This document shows positions 45,040 through 52,999 of a stretch of DNA of 64,000 nucleotides, piece by piece (positions within the stretch are counted from its first letter, which is position 1; each line of letters begins with the position of its first letter). The notes under the pieces were generated by a model, which had not been told where the DNA came from, searched no databases, and saw only the letters and a list, made by a program, of their open reading frames with translations. This DNA is from Xylophilus sp. GOD-11R (GTDB lineage: Bacteria; Pseudomonadota; Gammaproteobacteria; Burkholderiales; Burkholderiaceae_C): positions 2,108,001-2,172,000 of the forward strand of contig NZ_CP137854.1 in the NCBI RefSeq assembly GCF_033546935.1, written 5' to 3'. The position numbers were made by a program, and so were the translations under genes.

Positions 45040-45307
45040 AGGCCAAGAAGCCGACGCAGCCAAGCTGACCGCCATCGAACACGCCATCCGCGACGCTCTC
45101 GGGGCGATTCGGCCCGGCTCTGCTGACCTGCCGGGCGATGCCGACCTGATGCAGGAGGCCGACCTGGACTCCGTCGGCGTCATGGATCTCATCATGGAGA
45201 TCGAGGATCGCCTCGACATCTCCATCCCCGTCGAGACGCTCGCCGATGCGCGTACGGTCAACGGCCTGCGCTCGGGCATCTACCGGCTCGACGGCGGGGC
45301 GGCATGA
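45011..45307 (+). CDS. Acyl carrier protein of the serine palmitoyltransferase operon (AcpR-like)
   Basis: 98 residues with a TTG start inside the end of the acyl-AMP ligase gene; no ATG allows a full-length carrier fold. The phosphopantetheine site is DLDSVGVMDLI with Ser54, followed by the acidic recognition helix (MEIEDRLDISIPVE). It ends four bases into the serine palmitoyltransferase gene (ATGA). It probably carries the long acyl chain that the palmitoyltransferase condenses with serine. The N-terminal 15 residues are poorly conserved-looking and the start is uncertain. Confidence 0.85.
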   Translation: MTPSLPSPIEGQEADAAKLTAIEHAIRDALGAIRPGSADLPGDADLMQEADLDSVGVMDLIMEIEDRLDISIPVETLADARTVNGLRSGIYRLDGGAA

Positions 45308-46485
45308 GTCTGCTGGACAAATTCGCAGCGCAGCGCGGCCTGAGCGCGCACCTGGCCGAAATGGGCAGTGTGGCCCCCATCGCCACCCCCATGGACGCGA
45401 TCGAGTCGGCCACGTCCGCCACCATCGGCGGACGTCGAACGGTGCTGGCCGGTACCAATAACTACCTCGGACTCACCTTCGACGAGAGCTGCCGAAATGC
45501 GGCCATCGACGCCATCAACACGCTGGGTACCGGTACCACCGGCTCACGCATGGCCAGCGGCAACTACAGCGGCCACCGTGCGCTCGAACGTGAGCTCGCC
45601 GATGCGGTCGGCTGGCCGTCCTGCATGGTGTTCTCCACTGGCTACCAGACCAACCTGGGTGTGCTCTCGGCCCTGGCCGATACCGGCGACTACCTGCTGG
45701 TGGACGCCGACAGTCACGCCAGCATCCACGACGGTTGCAAGCTCAGCAACGCCACCACGATCCGTTTCCGTCACAACGACCCGGAGAACCTCGATCGTCG
45801 TCTCGCCCGGCTGGGCGAAGACGCCAAGCGCGCGCTGATCGTCGTCGAAGGTGTCTACAGCACGCTCGGCGATCGTGCGCCGCTGAAGGAGATCGTTGAG
45901 GTCAAGCGCCGCCACGGCGCGTGGCTGGTAGTGGACGAAGCCCATTCGTTCGGCATCTTCGGCCAGCGCGGCCTCGGTCTTTCCGAAGAGCTCGGCCTGC
46001 TCGACGAGGTCGACTTCATCGTCGGCACCTTCTCCAAGAGCCTGGGCGGTATCGGTGGCTTCTGCATCAGCCGGCACGCCGAACTGGACCTGCTGCGCTT
46101 CGTCAGCCGGCCCTATATCTTCACGGCGTCTTCTTCACCGGCATCGATCGCATCGACCCGTGCTGCCCTGCGCCTGATGCTCGACGGCCGGGCACTGCGC
46201 GAGCGCCTGTGGAAGCACGCCGAGCGTTTCTACGCGGAAGCCGGCCGACTCGGCTACCAACTCGGCACGTCCACGCCGTGCCCGGTGGCCGCGCTGGTCT
46301 TCAAGGAGCGAGACGAGGCGCTCGGCCTCTGGAATGCCTTGATGGAAGAGGGTGTCTACACTAACCTGATGATTCCCCCGGCAACGCCCGCCGGCCTGAG
46401 CCTGGTGCGCATCAGTTTGAGCGCGGCGCATAGCGACGAGGACATCGGGCATATCATCCAGGCGCTGGAACGCGCGCGCGGCTGA
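45304..46485 (+). CDS. spt: Serine palmitoyltransferase (alpha-oxoamine synthase family)
   Basis: 393 residues, soluble, the size of homodimeric bacterial enzymes. The N terminus contains TNNYLGLTFD, then GTGTTGSRMASGNYSGHRALE. The PLP site is DEAHSFGIFGQRG (Asp211, His214), with the Schiff-base lysine at about 245 in GTFSKSLGGIGGF. The GTFSKS block is characteristic of serine palmitoyltransferase, whereas 8-amino-7-oxononanoate synthase and KBL differ. It condenses L-serine with an acyl thioester to 3-ketosphinganine. Its start overlaps the carrier gene. No biotin genes are near, which argues against BioF. Confidence 0.9.
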   Translation: MSLLDKFAAQRGLSAHLAEMGSVAPIATPMDAIESATSATIGGRRTVLAGTNNYLGLTFDESCRNAAIDAINTLGTGTTGSRMASGNYSGHRALERELADAVGWPSCMVFSTGYQTNLGVLSALADTGDYLLVDADSHASIHDGCKLSNATTIRFRHNDPENLDRRLARLGEDAKRALIVVEGVYSTLGDRAPLKEIVEVKRRHGAWLVVDEAHSFGIFGQRGLGLSEELGLLDEVDFIVGTFSKSLGGIGGFCISRHAELDLLRFVSRPYIFTASSSPASIASTRAALRLMLDGRALRERLWKHAERFYAEAGRLGYQLGTSTPCPVAALVFKERDEALGLWNALMEEGVYTNLMIPPATPAGLSLVRISLSAAHSDEDIGHIIQALERARG

Positions 46486-46586
46486 CAGTCGGCGGCGCTC
46501 TACGGTGCCGGCCCTGCGGCGTTGCGGGGAACGTTTCCCGCCGTGAACCCCGGGCGGCCGTGCAGGCCGCTCCACTCTCCCAAGTC

Positions 46587-47453
46587 ATGCCTTCATCCGC
46601 CGAGCAACGCAGTTTCGCCGTCGTCACCACCTGCCATGCCGCGGGTTACCGTGACTACGGGCAGGTCATGGTGGAAACCTATCTCCGCCATTGGCCGCAA
46701 CAGGTGCCGCTGCTGCTCTACCACGAGAGTTTCGACCCGCCGGTCTCGCCAGGACGCGTGTTTGCTCGCGACCTGGTCGAATCAAGCCCTGAACTGATGG
46801 CTTTCAAGGCGCGCCACCGCGACGATCCCCGTGCGCATGGCGACCTGCTGCCGCGCCGGCGTCTGCGCCTGGGGCCGTTGTCGATTCCTTTGCCGATGCG
46901 AATTCGCAAGGCCAAATACCGCTGGGACGCGGTGCGCTTCGCCCACAAGGCCTACGCCATCTTCGACGCGGCCCGCCGCACCGACGCCGATCTGCTGATC
47001 TGGATAGACGCCGACACGCGATTCTTCGCCGATGTCGACTTCGCCGAGCTCGCCGCGCTGTCGCCGCCGGAAAGTGCCGTCTCCTGCCTGCGCCGGCCCC
47101 AGCACAGCGAGTGCGGTTTCGTGGTCTACAACCTGCGCCATCCCGAAACCCGTCGCCTGCTGCAGGAGTTCGAAGCCATGTATTCCCGCGACCTGTTCTG
47201 GCGCGAGCGCGAGTACCACGACTCCTACCTCTTCGATGTGGTGCGCCGACGTGCCGAAGCCCGTGGTGCCCAGGTGCACGACATTGGCGAGGGCGCGGGC
47301 TGGAAGGCTTCGCACGTGCTGATCAATTCGCGCCTCGGTCGCTTCATGGACCACATGAAGGGCGATCGCAAGAGCGAAGGCAAGAGCCGCGCGGGCGACC
47401 TGCTGGTGCAGCGCGACGAGGAATACTGGAAACAGCAGCAACAACAGTCCTAG
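46587..47453 (+). CDS. Putative GT-A-fold glycosyltransferase
   Basis: 288 residues from the ATG at 46587. It starts SFAVVTTCHAAGYRDYGQVM, like a nucleotide-sugar-binding first strand. A DxD-type metal motif is in LLIWIDADTRFFADVD near residue 145. The region QHSECGFVVYNLRHPETR is like the acceptor-side loop of such enzymes. The C terminus is a short glutamine run. Cytosolic, no membrane spans. It lies 101 bases behind serine palmitoyltransferase and 19 bases before a second glycosyltransferase-like gene, suggesting that the ceramide lipid carries a sugar. Family assignment is tentative. Confidence 0.65.
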   Translation: MPSSAEQRSFAVVTTCHAAGYRDYGQVMVETYLRHWPQQVPLLLYHESFDPPVSPGRVFARDLVESSPELMAFKARHRDDPRAHGDLLPRRRLRLGPLSIPLPMRIRKAKYRWDAVRFAHKAYAIFDAARRTDADLLIWIDADTRFFADVDFAELAALSPPESAVSCLRRPQHSECGFVVYNLRHPETRRLLQEFEAMYSRDLFWREREYHDSYLFDVVRRRAEARGAQVHDIGEGAGWKASHVLINSRLGRFMDHMKGDRKSEGKSRAGDLLVQRDEEYWKQQQQQS

Positions 47454-47472
47454 GCCGGGCAAGGGTTCCGAC

Positions 47473-48357
47473 ATGCGCAACGCCGTTTTCATCCATACCA
47501 ATCCCAAGCAGATCATCGGTGCCCTGGTGGCGCAGCACGCGTTGAAGACGCACAGCGCAAACCCCGATCGCTTCGACGTGCGCATCATCCAGACGACGGA
47601 TTTTCCGGCGTTCGCGGGCTTCGAAGGGCGCCGCTACCTGCGAGAAGGCCAGCAGGTGATGTGGCGCAACGACGACCTTCAGTCCTTCACACCGCTGCGC
47701 TTCGCCGTACCGGAGCTGATGCACTACAGCGGCCGTGCCGTGCTGATCGACCCGGACATTTTTGCCTTGGCCGACATCAACGAGCTGCTGGAGCGCGACA
47801 TGGGTGGTGCCGCCGTCATGGCGCGCCGCATGGAGGGCGATTTCCGCCGTCCATTGCACTTTGCCTCCAGCGTCATGTTGATGGACTGCGATCGCCTGAA
47901 GCACTGGAACTGGGTCGCCGATTTCGAGCGCGTCTTCCGCGGCGAGCGCGACTACCGCGACTGGATGTGGCTGCTGCTGGAGCCGCCCGGCAGCGTGGCC
48001 GCGCTCGAATCGCAGTGGAACGATTTCGATCGCCTCGCCCCCGACACCCGGATGCTGCACAACACGCACCGGCGCACCCAACCTTGGAAAACCGGTTTGC
48101 CATCGGATTTCACGCCGCGCGGCACCACACTCAAGTCGCGCGCGGGCATCTGGCTGCGCAAGATCACCGGCCGGGGCGCGGGCCGTTACAAGCGGCATCC
48201 GGATCCGGCCCAGGAAACCCTGTTTTTCCGCATGCTCGGCGAATGCCTGGACAACGGCACGGTGGACTTGGCCTTGCTCGAAGCGGAAATCGCACGCGGC
48301 CATGTGCGAACCGACGCGATGAAATGCGTCGCGCGGGCGACGCGCGTCACCGGCTGA
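47473..48357 (+). CDS. GT8-like glycosyltransferase candidate
   Basis: 294 residues. The first strand AVFIHTNPKQIIGALVA, the metal motif VLIDPDIFALADI (DPD) near residue 95 and the late MLHNTHRRTQPWKTG (resembling the HxxxxKPW-type end of GT8 enzymes) give the outline of a GT-A retaining glycosyltransferase. FASSVMLMDCDRL fits the core sheet. It is the last gene of the plus-strand run that contains serine palmitoyltransferase. The donor sugar is unknown. Confidence 0.65.
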   Translation: MRNAVFIHTNPKQIIGALVAQHALKTHSANPDRFDVRIIQTTDFPAFAGFEGRRYLREGQQVMWRNDDLQSFTPLRFAVPELMHYSGRAVLIDPDIFALADINELLERDMGGAAVMARRMEGDFRRPLHFASSVMLMDCDRLKHWNWVADFERVFRGERDYRDWMWLLLEPPGSVAALESQWNDFDRLAPDTRMLHNTHRRTQPWKTGLPSDFTPRGTTLKSRAGIWLRKITGRGAGRYKRHPDPAQETLFFRMLGECLDNGTVDLALLEAEIARGHVRTDAMKCVARATRVTG

Positions 48358-48387
48358 ATCGCCCGCGCCCGGCGGGGAAAGTTCAGC
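48353..48387. terminator. Nested inverted repeat at convergent gene ends
   Basis: GCTGA (48353-48357) pairs with TCAGC (48383-48387), enclosing CCCGC-gcccg-GCGGG (48362-48376). It covers the stop codons of the GT8-like and ELM1-like genes. Possible bidirectional terminator without T tract. Confidence 0.35.
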
Positions 48388-49471
48388 GGCGGGCGGACGA
48401 GTCCAGAAGCAGGGCCTCGATGCGGGCGACGGTTTCCTGCCGCTCCTTCCGGGCCATCACCGGTGCACGGCCCTCCGCGTCGAACAGGCCGTCTGCCTGC
48501 AATCGCTCGATCAGCAGGCCGACGTCGCGGGTCGACGAGAGCCAACCCAGGTCCTGCAGCTTTTCGAACAGGCGTGCCCGCCAGCTACCTGGCCGACGCA
48601 AGGCCGCCGCGCGCCACGCGGCGACCAGCTTCCAGCGCCAGTCCGGCCGGGTCGGGAGCGTGAAAGGCAGCACTGGTCGACCGCTCAGCAAGGCCTCGGT
48701 CACCATCGATGCGCTGTCCATGGTCACGATGAGGCGATCGGCCGTATGGCGCAGGGCGGGATAAGGGTTGTTGGCGCCACGCTGCCAACGTACGACCGTC
48801 GCGGCAACGTCGAGCGAGCTTTCGATCGCGTCCATGACCGACGCCGGCGTGCGCGGGCTGCCCAGTACCCAGGCGCTGCCACCGTGGCGGCGCACCTGCT
48901 CACCGACCATGCCGGCCAGGCGCAGCGCCGATGCGTCGTCCAACACATAGGGCCGGCTGCTGCCGCCCACCATGACCAGCGTCCAGGGACGGGGCATGTC
49001 GCCGACCCGCTCCTGCCAGATCGCGGGCAGGGCGGCATCGAGAGGGGTTTCCGGCGGCAGGAACGGCATGCGGTTGATCAGCACGTTGCCGCGTGCCGGC
49101 AGGGCGTATTGCGGCGTCGTCACCACCAGGTCGAACCAAGCCAGGGGCGCCCAGGGGCGGTTGAGATGCACCAGCCGGGTCCGTCCGCCGGACCGCCGGG
49201 CGATCCAGCGCGCCGCCGGAACGCTCTTGCGGCCCGCGGCCAGCACGAGGCGCGGCCAGGGCGGGGCGAGGGCATCCGGATCCCGGACCTTCCACGAAAG
49301 CCCGCTGGCGCCCAGGATCAGCGGTGGCAGTCCCGCCGCCGCGTTGAACTGCAGCGCCACGCTGCGAAACGGCCTGCCAAGCGCCCGGGCGAGTGCGAGC
49401 AGTTGCTGGTTGTCGCCGTGGCGCGATCCCAGCAACACCCAGACCTCGGCGTCGATCGGAGCGACGCTCAT
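48383..49471 (-). CDS. ELM1/GtrOC1-like putative nucleoside-diphosphate-sugar glycosyltransferase
   Basis: 362 residues from the ATG at 49471, which overlaps the stop of the epimerase gene (ATGA). VWVLLGSRHGDNQQLLALAR and LVLAAGRKSVPAARWIARR in the N-terminal half, TLVMVGGSSRPYVLDD in the centre, and IVTMDSASMVTEAL with LSGRPVLPF in the C-terminal half match the ELM1 (mitochondrial fission ELM1-like) family. These are GT-B-like proteins proposed to be glycosyltransferases of outer-membrane glycolipids. It is coupled to the ceramide reductase-like gene. A role in adding sugar to the ceramide lipid is plausible. Confidence 0.75.
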   Translation of the reverse strand: MSVAPIDAEVWVLLGSRHGDNQQLLALARALGRPFRSVALQFNAAAGLPPLILGASGLSWKVRDPDALAPPWPRLVLAAGRKSVPAARWIARRSGGRTRLVHLNRPWAPLAWFDLVVTTPQYALPARGNVLINRMPFLPPETPLDAALPAIWQERVGDMPRPWTLVMVGGSSRPYVLDDASALRLAGMVGEQVRRHGGSAWVLGSPRTPASVMDAIESSLDVAATVVRWQRGANNPYPALRHTADRLIVTMDSASMVTEALLSGRPVLPFTLPTRPDWRWKLVAAWRAAALRRPGSWRARLFEKLQDLGWLSSTRDVGLLIERLQADGLFDAEGRAPVMARKERQETVARIEALLLDSSARR

Positions 49472-50487
49472 GCCGCGGGCAACCAGCCGGCGCGGCGGTA
49501 CCAGGCCACCGCGTCGGCAAAGCCCTGGTCGAGGCCGTAACGCGGCGACCAGCCGCGCGGTGCGGCGACGTCGTCCCGGGCGACCGCCCAATCGACGTGG
49601 CGCAGTTCGCGCAGCTTCTGCGAGTTGAGCATGCTGGCCGAGCCAGCGAGCCGGGCCACATCGCCGACCAGCGCGACCGCGCGCAGCAGGCCGGGCGGCG
49701 CCTGGAAGAAGGCGGGGGACGGATTGCCTACCGCCCGCGTCGCGGTTTCCATGATCTCGCGCCATCCGTAGCCGTCAGGCCGGGCATCGGCCATGGCCAG
49801 CACCCGGCCCTGCGGCTGCTCCGCTGCCGTCGCGGCGATCAGCGCTGCCACGTCGCCCACATGCATCATGGCCGCGCGGGCCTCGGGCGGACCGATCAGC
49901 GGGATGCGCCGCCACCGGGCGATCTGGAAGAAGAGCAGGGTTTCGCGGTCGTGCGGGCCGTAGATGGCCGGCGGCCGCAGCACCGTGGTGCGGTTGCCCA
50001 GCACGTCCAGCACCGCCGCTTCGCCGGCGCGTTTGCTGGCGCCGTAGTCCGACAGGCCCGGCTCGCGCGCGGCCAGGCTCGACACCAGCACGAAATGCGC
50101 GGAGGGCGCCACGGATTCGACGGTTCTGGCCAGCCGCCCAGCCGCATTGCAGTTGACGTCGAAGAAGTCATCGCGACGGGCTGCCTTGATGAGTCCGGCG
50201 AGGTGGACGACGGCATCGGCACCCTCGACCAGCCGGCCAAGCGCGGCATCGTCGCTCAGGCCGCCGGCGACCACTTCCGGCCGAGAACGCCGCCAGGCCG
50301 AGCCGCCGGGCTCGCGCCGCAGCAGCAGCCGCACCCGCCAGCCGGCATCGGACAGCGCGTCGACCACATGGCGGCCGACGAATCCGGTGGCGCCGGTGAC
50401 GGCCACCAGCGGGCGGCTGGCTGTCGCGTCGGAGGAAATTTCGCCAGGGTTCGCGACAGGGAAAAGACTCGGGGATGGGGTGCTCAA
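49468..50487 (-). CDS. NAD-dependent epimerase/dehydratase-family reductase (CerR-like)
   Basis: 339 residues with a TTG start at 50487; the Rossmann motif VTGATGFVGRHV begins at about residue 30. The catalytic YxxxK is Tyr147-Lys151 (DYGASKRAGEA), with Ser135/136 before it. It is an extended short-chain dehydrogenase of the atypical kind. In Caulobacter a protein of this family, CerR, reduces the 3-keto group to complete ceramide. Presence here with SPT, its carrier, acyl-ACP synthetase and the bCerS-type GNAT makes CerR the preferred call. A sugar epimerase is the alternative. Confidence 0.78.
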   Translation of the reverse strand: MSTPSPSLFPVANPGEISSDATASRPLVAVTGATGFVGRHVVDALSDAGWRVRLLLRREPGGSAWRRSRPEVVAGGLSDDAALGRLVEGADAVVHLAGLIKAARRDDFFDVNCNAAGRLARTVESVAPSAHFVLVSSLAAREPGLSDYGASKRAGEAAVLDVLGNRTTVLRPPAIYGPHDRETLLFFQIARWRRIPLIGPPEARAAMMHVGDVAALIAATAAEQPQGRVLAMADARPDGYGWREIMETATRAVGNPSPAFFQAPPGLLRAVALVGDVARLAGSASMLNSQKLRELRHVDWAVARDDVAAPRGWSPRYGLDQGFADAVAWYRRAGWLPAA

Positions 50488-50561
50488 GATGCGCTTGCCG
50501 CGAAAATGCGGCGGAGTATAAGTTTTGACCGCATCGCCGCCGCCCTGGCGCCTGGAAAATC

Positions 50562-50882
50562 ATGCCCCTGAAGAAGATTCCGCTGTTCTGCCTGTCGCTC
50601 CTCCTGCTGTCGCTCGCCCCCGCCGTCGAGGCCAAACGGATGAGCGACGAAATGCGTGCCTTCAGGGATCAGAACCGTTGCCCGATTACCGGAGAGACCG
50701 GCGAAGGTGGCTGCCCGGGCTGGACCATCGGTTACTTCACGCCCTTGTGCGCGGGCGGACTCGACAAGAAGGAAAACATGGTCTGGATGAAGGCGGAGGA
50801 TGCCAAGGTGATCCGCTCGTCCGTTGGCAAGAACTGCAAAAACCTCAAGCGCAATTCGACCACGACCGTGCCCATGTTCTGA
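50562..50882 (+). CDS. Small secreted protein with degenerate HNH-endonuclease-like motif
   Basis: 106 residues. The signal peptide (LFCLSLLLLSLAPAVEA) is cut near residue 24. The mature part, CPITGETGEGGCPGWTIGYF then TPLCAGGLDKKENMVWMKAE, follows the layout of small periplasmic HNH proteins (CPxTGxxxGxCPGxxxDHxxPL, GGxDxxxNMQW). The catalytic Asp-His pair is replaced by Gly-Tyr, and the C-terminal half differs (DAKVIRSSVGKNCKNLK). Four cysteines could form disulfides. It is likely catalytically dead, perhaps a binding protein. Divergent from the CerR-like gene. Confidence 0.7.
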   Translation: MPLKKIPLFCLSLLLLSLAPAVEAKRMSDEMRAFRDQNRCPITGETGEGGCPGWTIGYFTPLCAGGLDKKENMVWMKAEDAKVIRSSVGKNCKNLKRNSTTTVPMF

Positions 50883-50959
50883 GTGGCGCGCGGGTTGCAC
50901 ATGGCAGATGAGCGACGTTTTCTTACCGCCTCGCGTCGGCCCGGGTTCATGCTTTATCG

Positions 50960-51196
50960 ATGAACACCTCCAAATCCTCCAACCCCTCCCAAGCGTCCGC
51001 CGGCAAGGACGCCGCTTCCAACCGCGAACATCGCGGTGCCCCAGCGGCCGAGAATTCCGGCCCGGGCACGCCCGGCAACGAGGCCGGTGCCATCGACGGC
51101 GCCACGCCCGGCGAGAAAGATTCCAAGGGCCGCGATGTGGCCGAACGCATGAAGGCCGAGCAGGGCACCCTGTCCGGGCCTTCGGCCGGCCACTGA
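50960..51196 (+). CDS. Small hydrophilic protein, probably disordered
   Basis: 78 residues rich in Ser, Ala, Gly, Lys and Glu with no hydrophobic core (SQASAGKDAASNREHRG, then EKDSKGRDVAERMKAEQGT). It has no signal peptide or membrane span. Codon use matches its neighbours. It lies 22 bases before the ABC exporter gene and may be cotranscribed. No family recognised. Confidence 0.55.
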   Translation: MNTSKSSNPSQASAGKDAASNREHRGAPAAENSGPGTPGNEAGAIDGATPGEKDSKGRDVAERMKAEQGTLSGPSAGH

Positions 51197-51218
51197 ACGT
51201 TTTCTCGACCTTCGCCGC

Positions 51219-52979
51219 ATGACGGAACCCGACACCGCTTCCTCCACGCCTTCCGTCAAACCGCCGCCCGCCATCGGCCTGGGCAGCGCGGCCAAGGATC
51301 TCTACCGCGCGCTCTGGCGCCATGCCGAAGGCGCGCGTGGCCAGTTGCTCGGCGCGGCCGGCCTGTTGTCGGCCGCGCAGCTGTCGCGGCTCACCATGCC
51401 CTGGCTGGCGGCGCAGGCGATCAACGCACTGCAGGGCGGCGACATGGTTACCTCCGGCCGCTGGATCGCCGCGCTGATCGGCATCTATCTCGCCTCCTGG
51501 TTCCTGCATGGCCCCGGCCGGGTGCTGGAGCGCAACGTCGGTGTGCGGGTGCGGGTGCGCCTGGCCGACCAGCTCTACGGCCGCATCGCCGCAGCGCCGC
51601 TGGCCTGGCGCGACGGGCGGCACTCGGGCGAGCTGCAGCACCGGGTGGTGCAGGCGAGCCGGGCGTTGTCGGACTTCGCGCAAAACCAGTTCGGCTACCT
51701 GCAGAGCGCCTTCAACTTCGTCGGCCCCATCGTGGCGCTGGCTTTGCTGTCGACCACCAGCGGCACCATCGCGGTGACGGGCTACGTGGTCATCGCGGTC
51801 ATCATCCTGCGCTTCGACCGGGTGCTGATGCAGCTCGCCCGCGCCGAAAACGACGCCGAGCGCCGCTATGCCGCCGCCTTGCTCGACTTCGTGGGCAACG
51901 CCGGCACGGTGATCGGCCTGCGGCTGCAGGCGGCCTCGCGCAAGCTGCTGGGCAGGCGCATGGATGCGGTGATGGGGCCGCTGCGGCGTGCGGTGATGGT
52001 CAACGAGGGTAAGTGGTTCGCCGTCGACCTGCTCGGCATGGGCCTGACCTGGGTGCTGGTGGTGGTGTATGTGCTGCAGCACCGCCAGCCGGGCCAGGCG
52101 GTGATGCTGGGCACCGTCTTCATGATCTACCAGTACGCGCAGCAGGCCGCGTCGGTGGTGGGCGCCATGGCGTCGAACTTCCAGAGCTTCGCCCGCATGC
52201 ACACCGACTACAGCAGCGCCGATCCGATCTGGGAAGCACCTGGCGACCCCGACGCCACGGTGCCCGCCGTGGCGGCCGACGCGCCCTGGAACACGCTGGA
52301 ACTGCGCAGCGCCACCTGGCGCTATGCCGACGATGCACGCGGCGGCCTGCACGGCGTCGACCTGGTGCTGCGACGCGGCACGCGGGTGGCGTTGATCGGC
52401 CCCAGCGGCGGCGGCAAGAGCACCTTGCTGCGCACCCTGGCCGGGCTCTACCGCCCACAGCAGGGCCAGTTGCTGCGCGACGGCGTCGAGGTCGACTGGT
52501 CCGAACTGCGCACGCTGGCCACGCTGATTCCGCAGGAGGCCGAGGTCTTCGAAGCCAGCGTGGAGGAAAACCTGACCTTCGGCCAGCCCGCCGATGCCCA
52601 GGCGCTGCATTCGGCAGTGCGCACCGGGGTGTTCGACGAGGTGCTGGAGCGCCTGCCCGACGGCCTGGCGAGCCCGGTCAATGAGCGTGGCGGCAATTTC
52701 TCGGGGGGGCAGCGGCAGCGCCTGGCCCTGGCGCGTGGCGCCCTGGCCTCGCGCGGCAGCTCGGTGCTGCTGCTCGACGAGCCTACCAGCGCGCTCGACC
52801 CTCAGGCCGAGTCGCGGGTGTTCGACCGCATGGCCGAGGCGTTTCCGACGGCTTGCGTCATCGCGTCGGTCCACCGGCCGAGCCTGCTGGCGCGCTTCGA
52901 CACCATCGTCGTGGTGGAGGCCGGCCGGGTGGTCGACGCCGGTCCGCGCGACGAAGTGCTGGCACGCCGGGCGAGCTGA
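51219..52979 (+). CDS. ABC exporter, fused membrane and ATPase domains
   Basis: 586 residues. Six membrane helices (from about LLGAAGLLSAAQLSRLTMPW to near residue 330) are followed by an ATPase domain: Walker A GPSGGGKSTLLRTLAG, Q-loop TLIPQEAEVFEASVEENL, signature FSGGQRQRLALARGAL, and Walker B VLLLDEPTSALDP. It is the second exporter in the lipid region and lies at its right edge. It could move a lipid, a glycan-linked intermediate or an unrelated substrate. Its place next to the CerR/ELM1 pair is suggestive only. Confidence 0.88.
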   Translation: MTEPDTASSTPSVKPPPAIGLGSAAKDLYRALWRHAEGARGQLLGAAGLLSAAQLSRLTMPWLAAQAINALQGGDMVTSGRWIAALIGIYLASWFLHGPGRVLERNVGVRVRVRLADQLYGRIAAAPLAWRDGRHSGELQHRVVQASRALSDFAQNQFGYLQSAFNFVGPIVALALLSTTSGTIAVTGYVVIAVIILRFDRVLMQLARAENDAERRYAAALLDFVGNAGTVIGLRLQAASRKLLGRRMDAVMGPLRRAVMVNEGKWFAVDLLGMGLTWVLVVVYVLQHRQPGQAVMLGTVFMIYQYAQQAASVVGAMASNFQSFARMHTDYSSADPIWEAPGDPDATVPAVAADAPWNTLELRSATWRYADDARGGLHGVDLVLRRGTRVALIGPSGGGKSTLLRTLAGLYRPQQGQLLRDGVEVDWSELRTLATLIPQEAEVFEASVEENLTFGQPADAQALHSAVRTGVFDEVLERLPDGLASPVNERGGNFSGGQRQRLALARGALASRGSSVLLLDEPTSALDPQAESRVFDRMAEAFPTACVIASVHRPSLLARFDTIVVVEAGRVVDAGPRDEVLARRAS

Positions 52980-52983
52980 CCGG

Positions 52984-52999
52984 CGCCTGCGCTCAGGCG
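52984..52999. terminator. Short inverted repeat at convergent gene ends
   Basis: CGCCTG-cgct-CAGGCG at 52984-52999, between the ABC exporter stop and including the LysR stop codon. Perfect 6-base stem with a 4-base loop, no T tract. Confidence 0.35.

Noticed and set aside
45304-46485. Alternative calls BioF (biotin), KBL (threonine catabolism) or CqsA (autoinducer synthase) for the oxoamine synthase
   Set aside because: The GTFSKS PLP block, the overlapping carrier and acyl-AMP ligase genes, and the bCerS- and CerR-type genes in the same window all fit serine palmitoyltransferase; no biotin, threonine dehydrogenase or quorum-sensing kinase gene is near.
46782-47588. Minus-strand frame of 268 codons opposite the glycosyltransferase-like genes
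   Set aside because: It is antisense to two genes with recognisable metal motifs and correct operon spacing, and it shows no domain.
48383-49471. Reading the ELM1-like protein as a mitochondrial fission factor
   Set aside because: The name comes from a plant protein; in bacteria the family sits with surface lipid and glycan genes and has a GT-B-like layout, so a glycosyltransferase role is more sensible.
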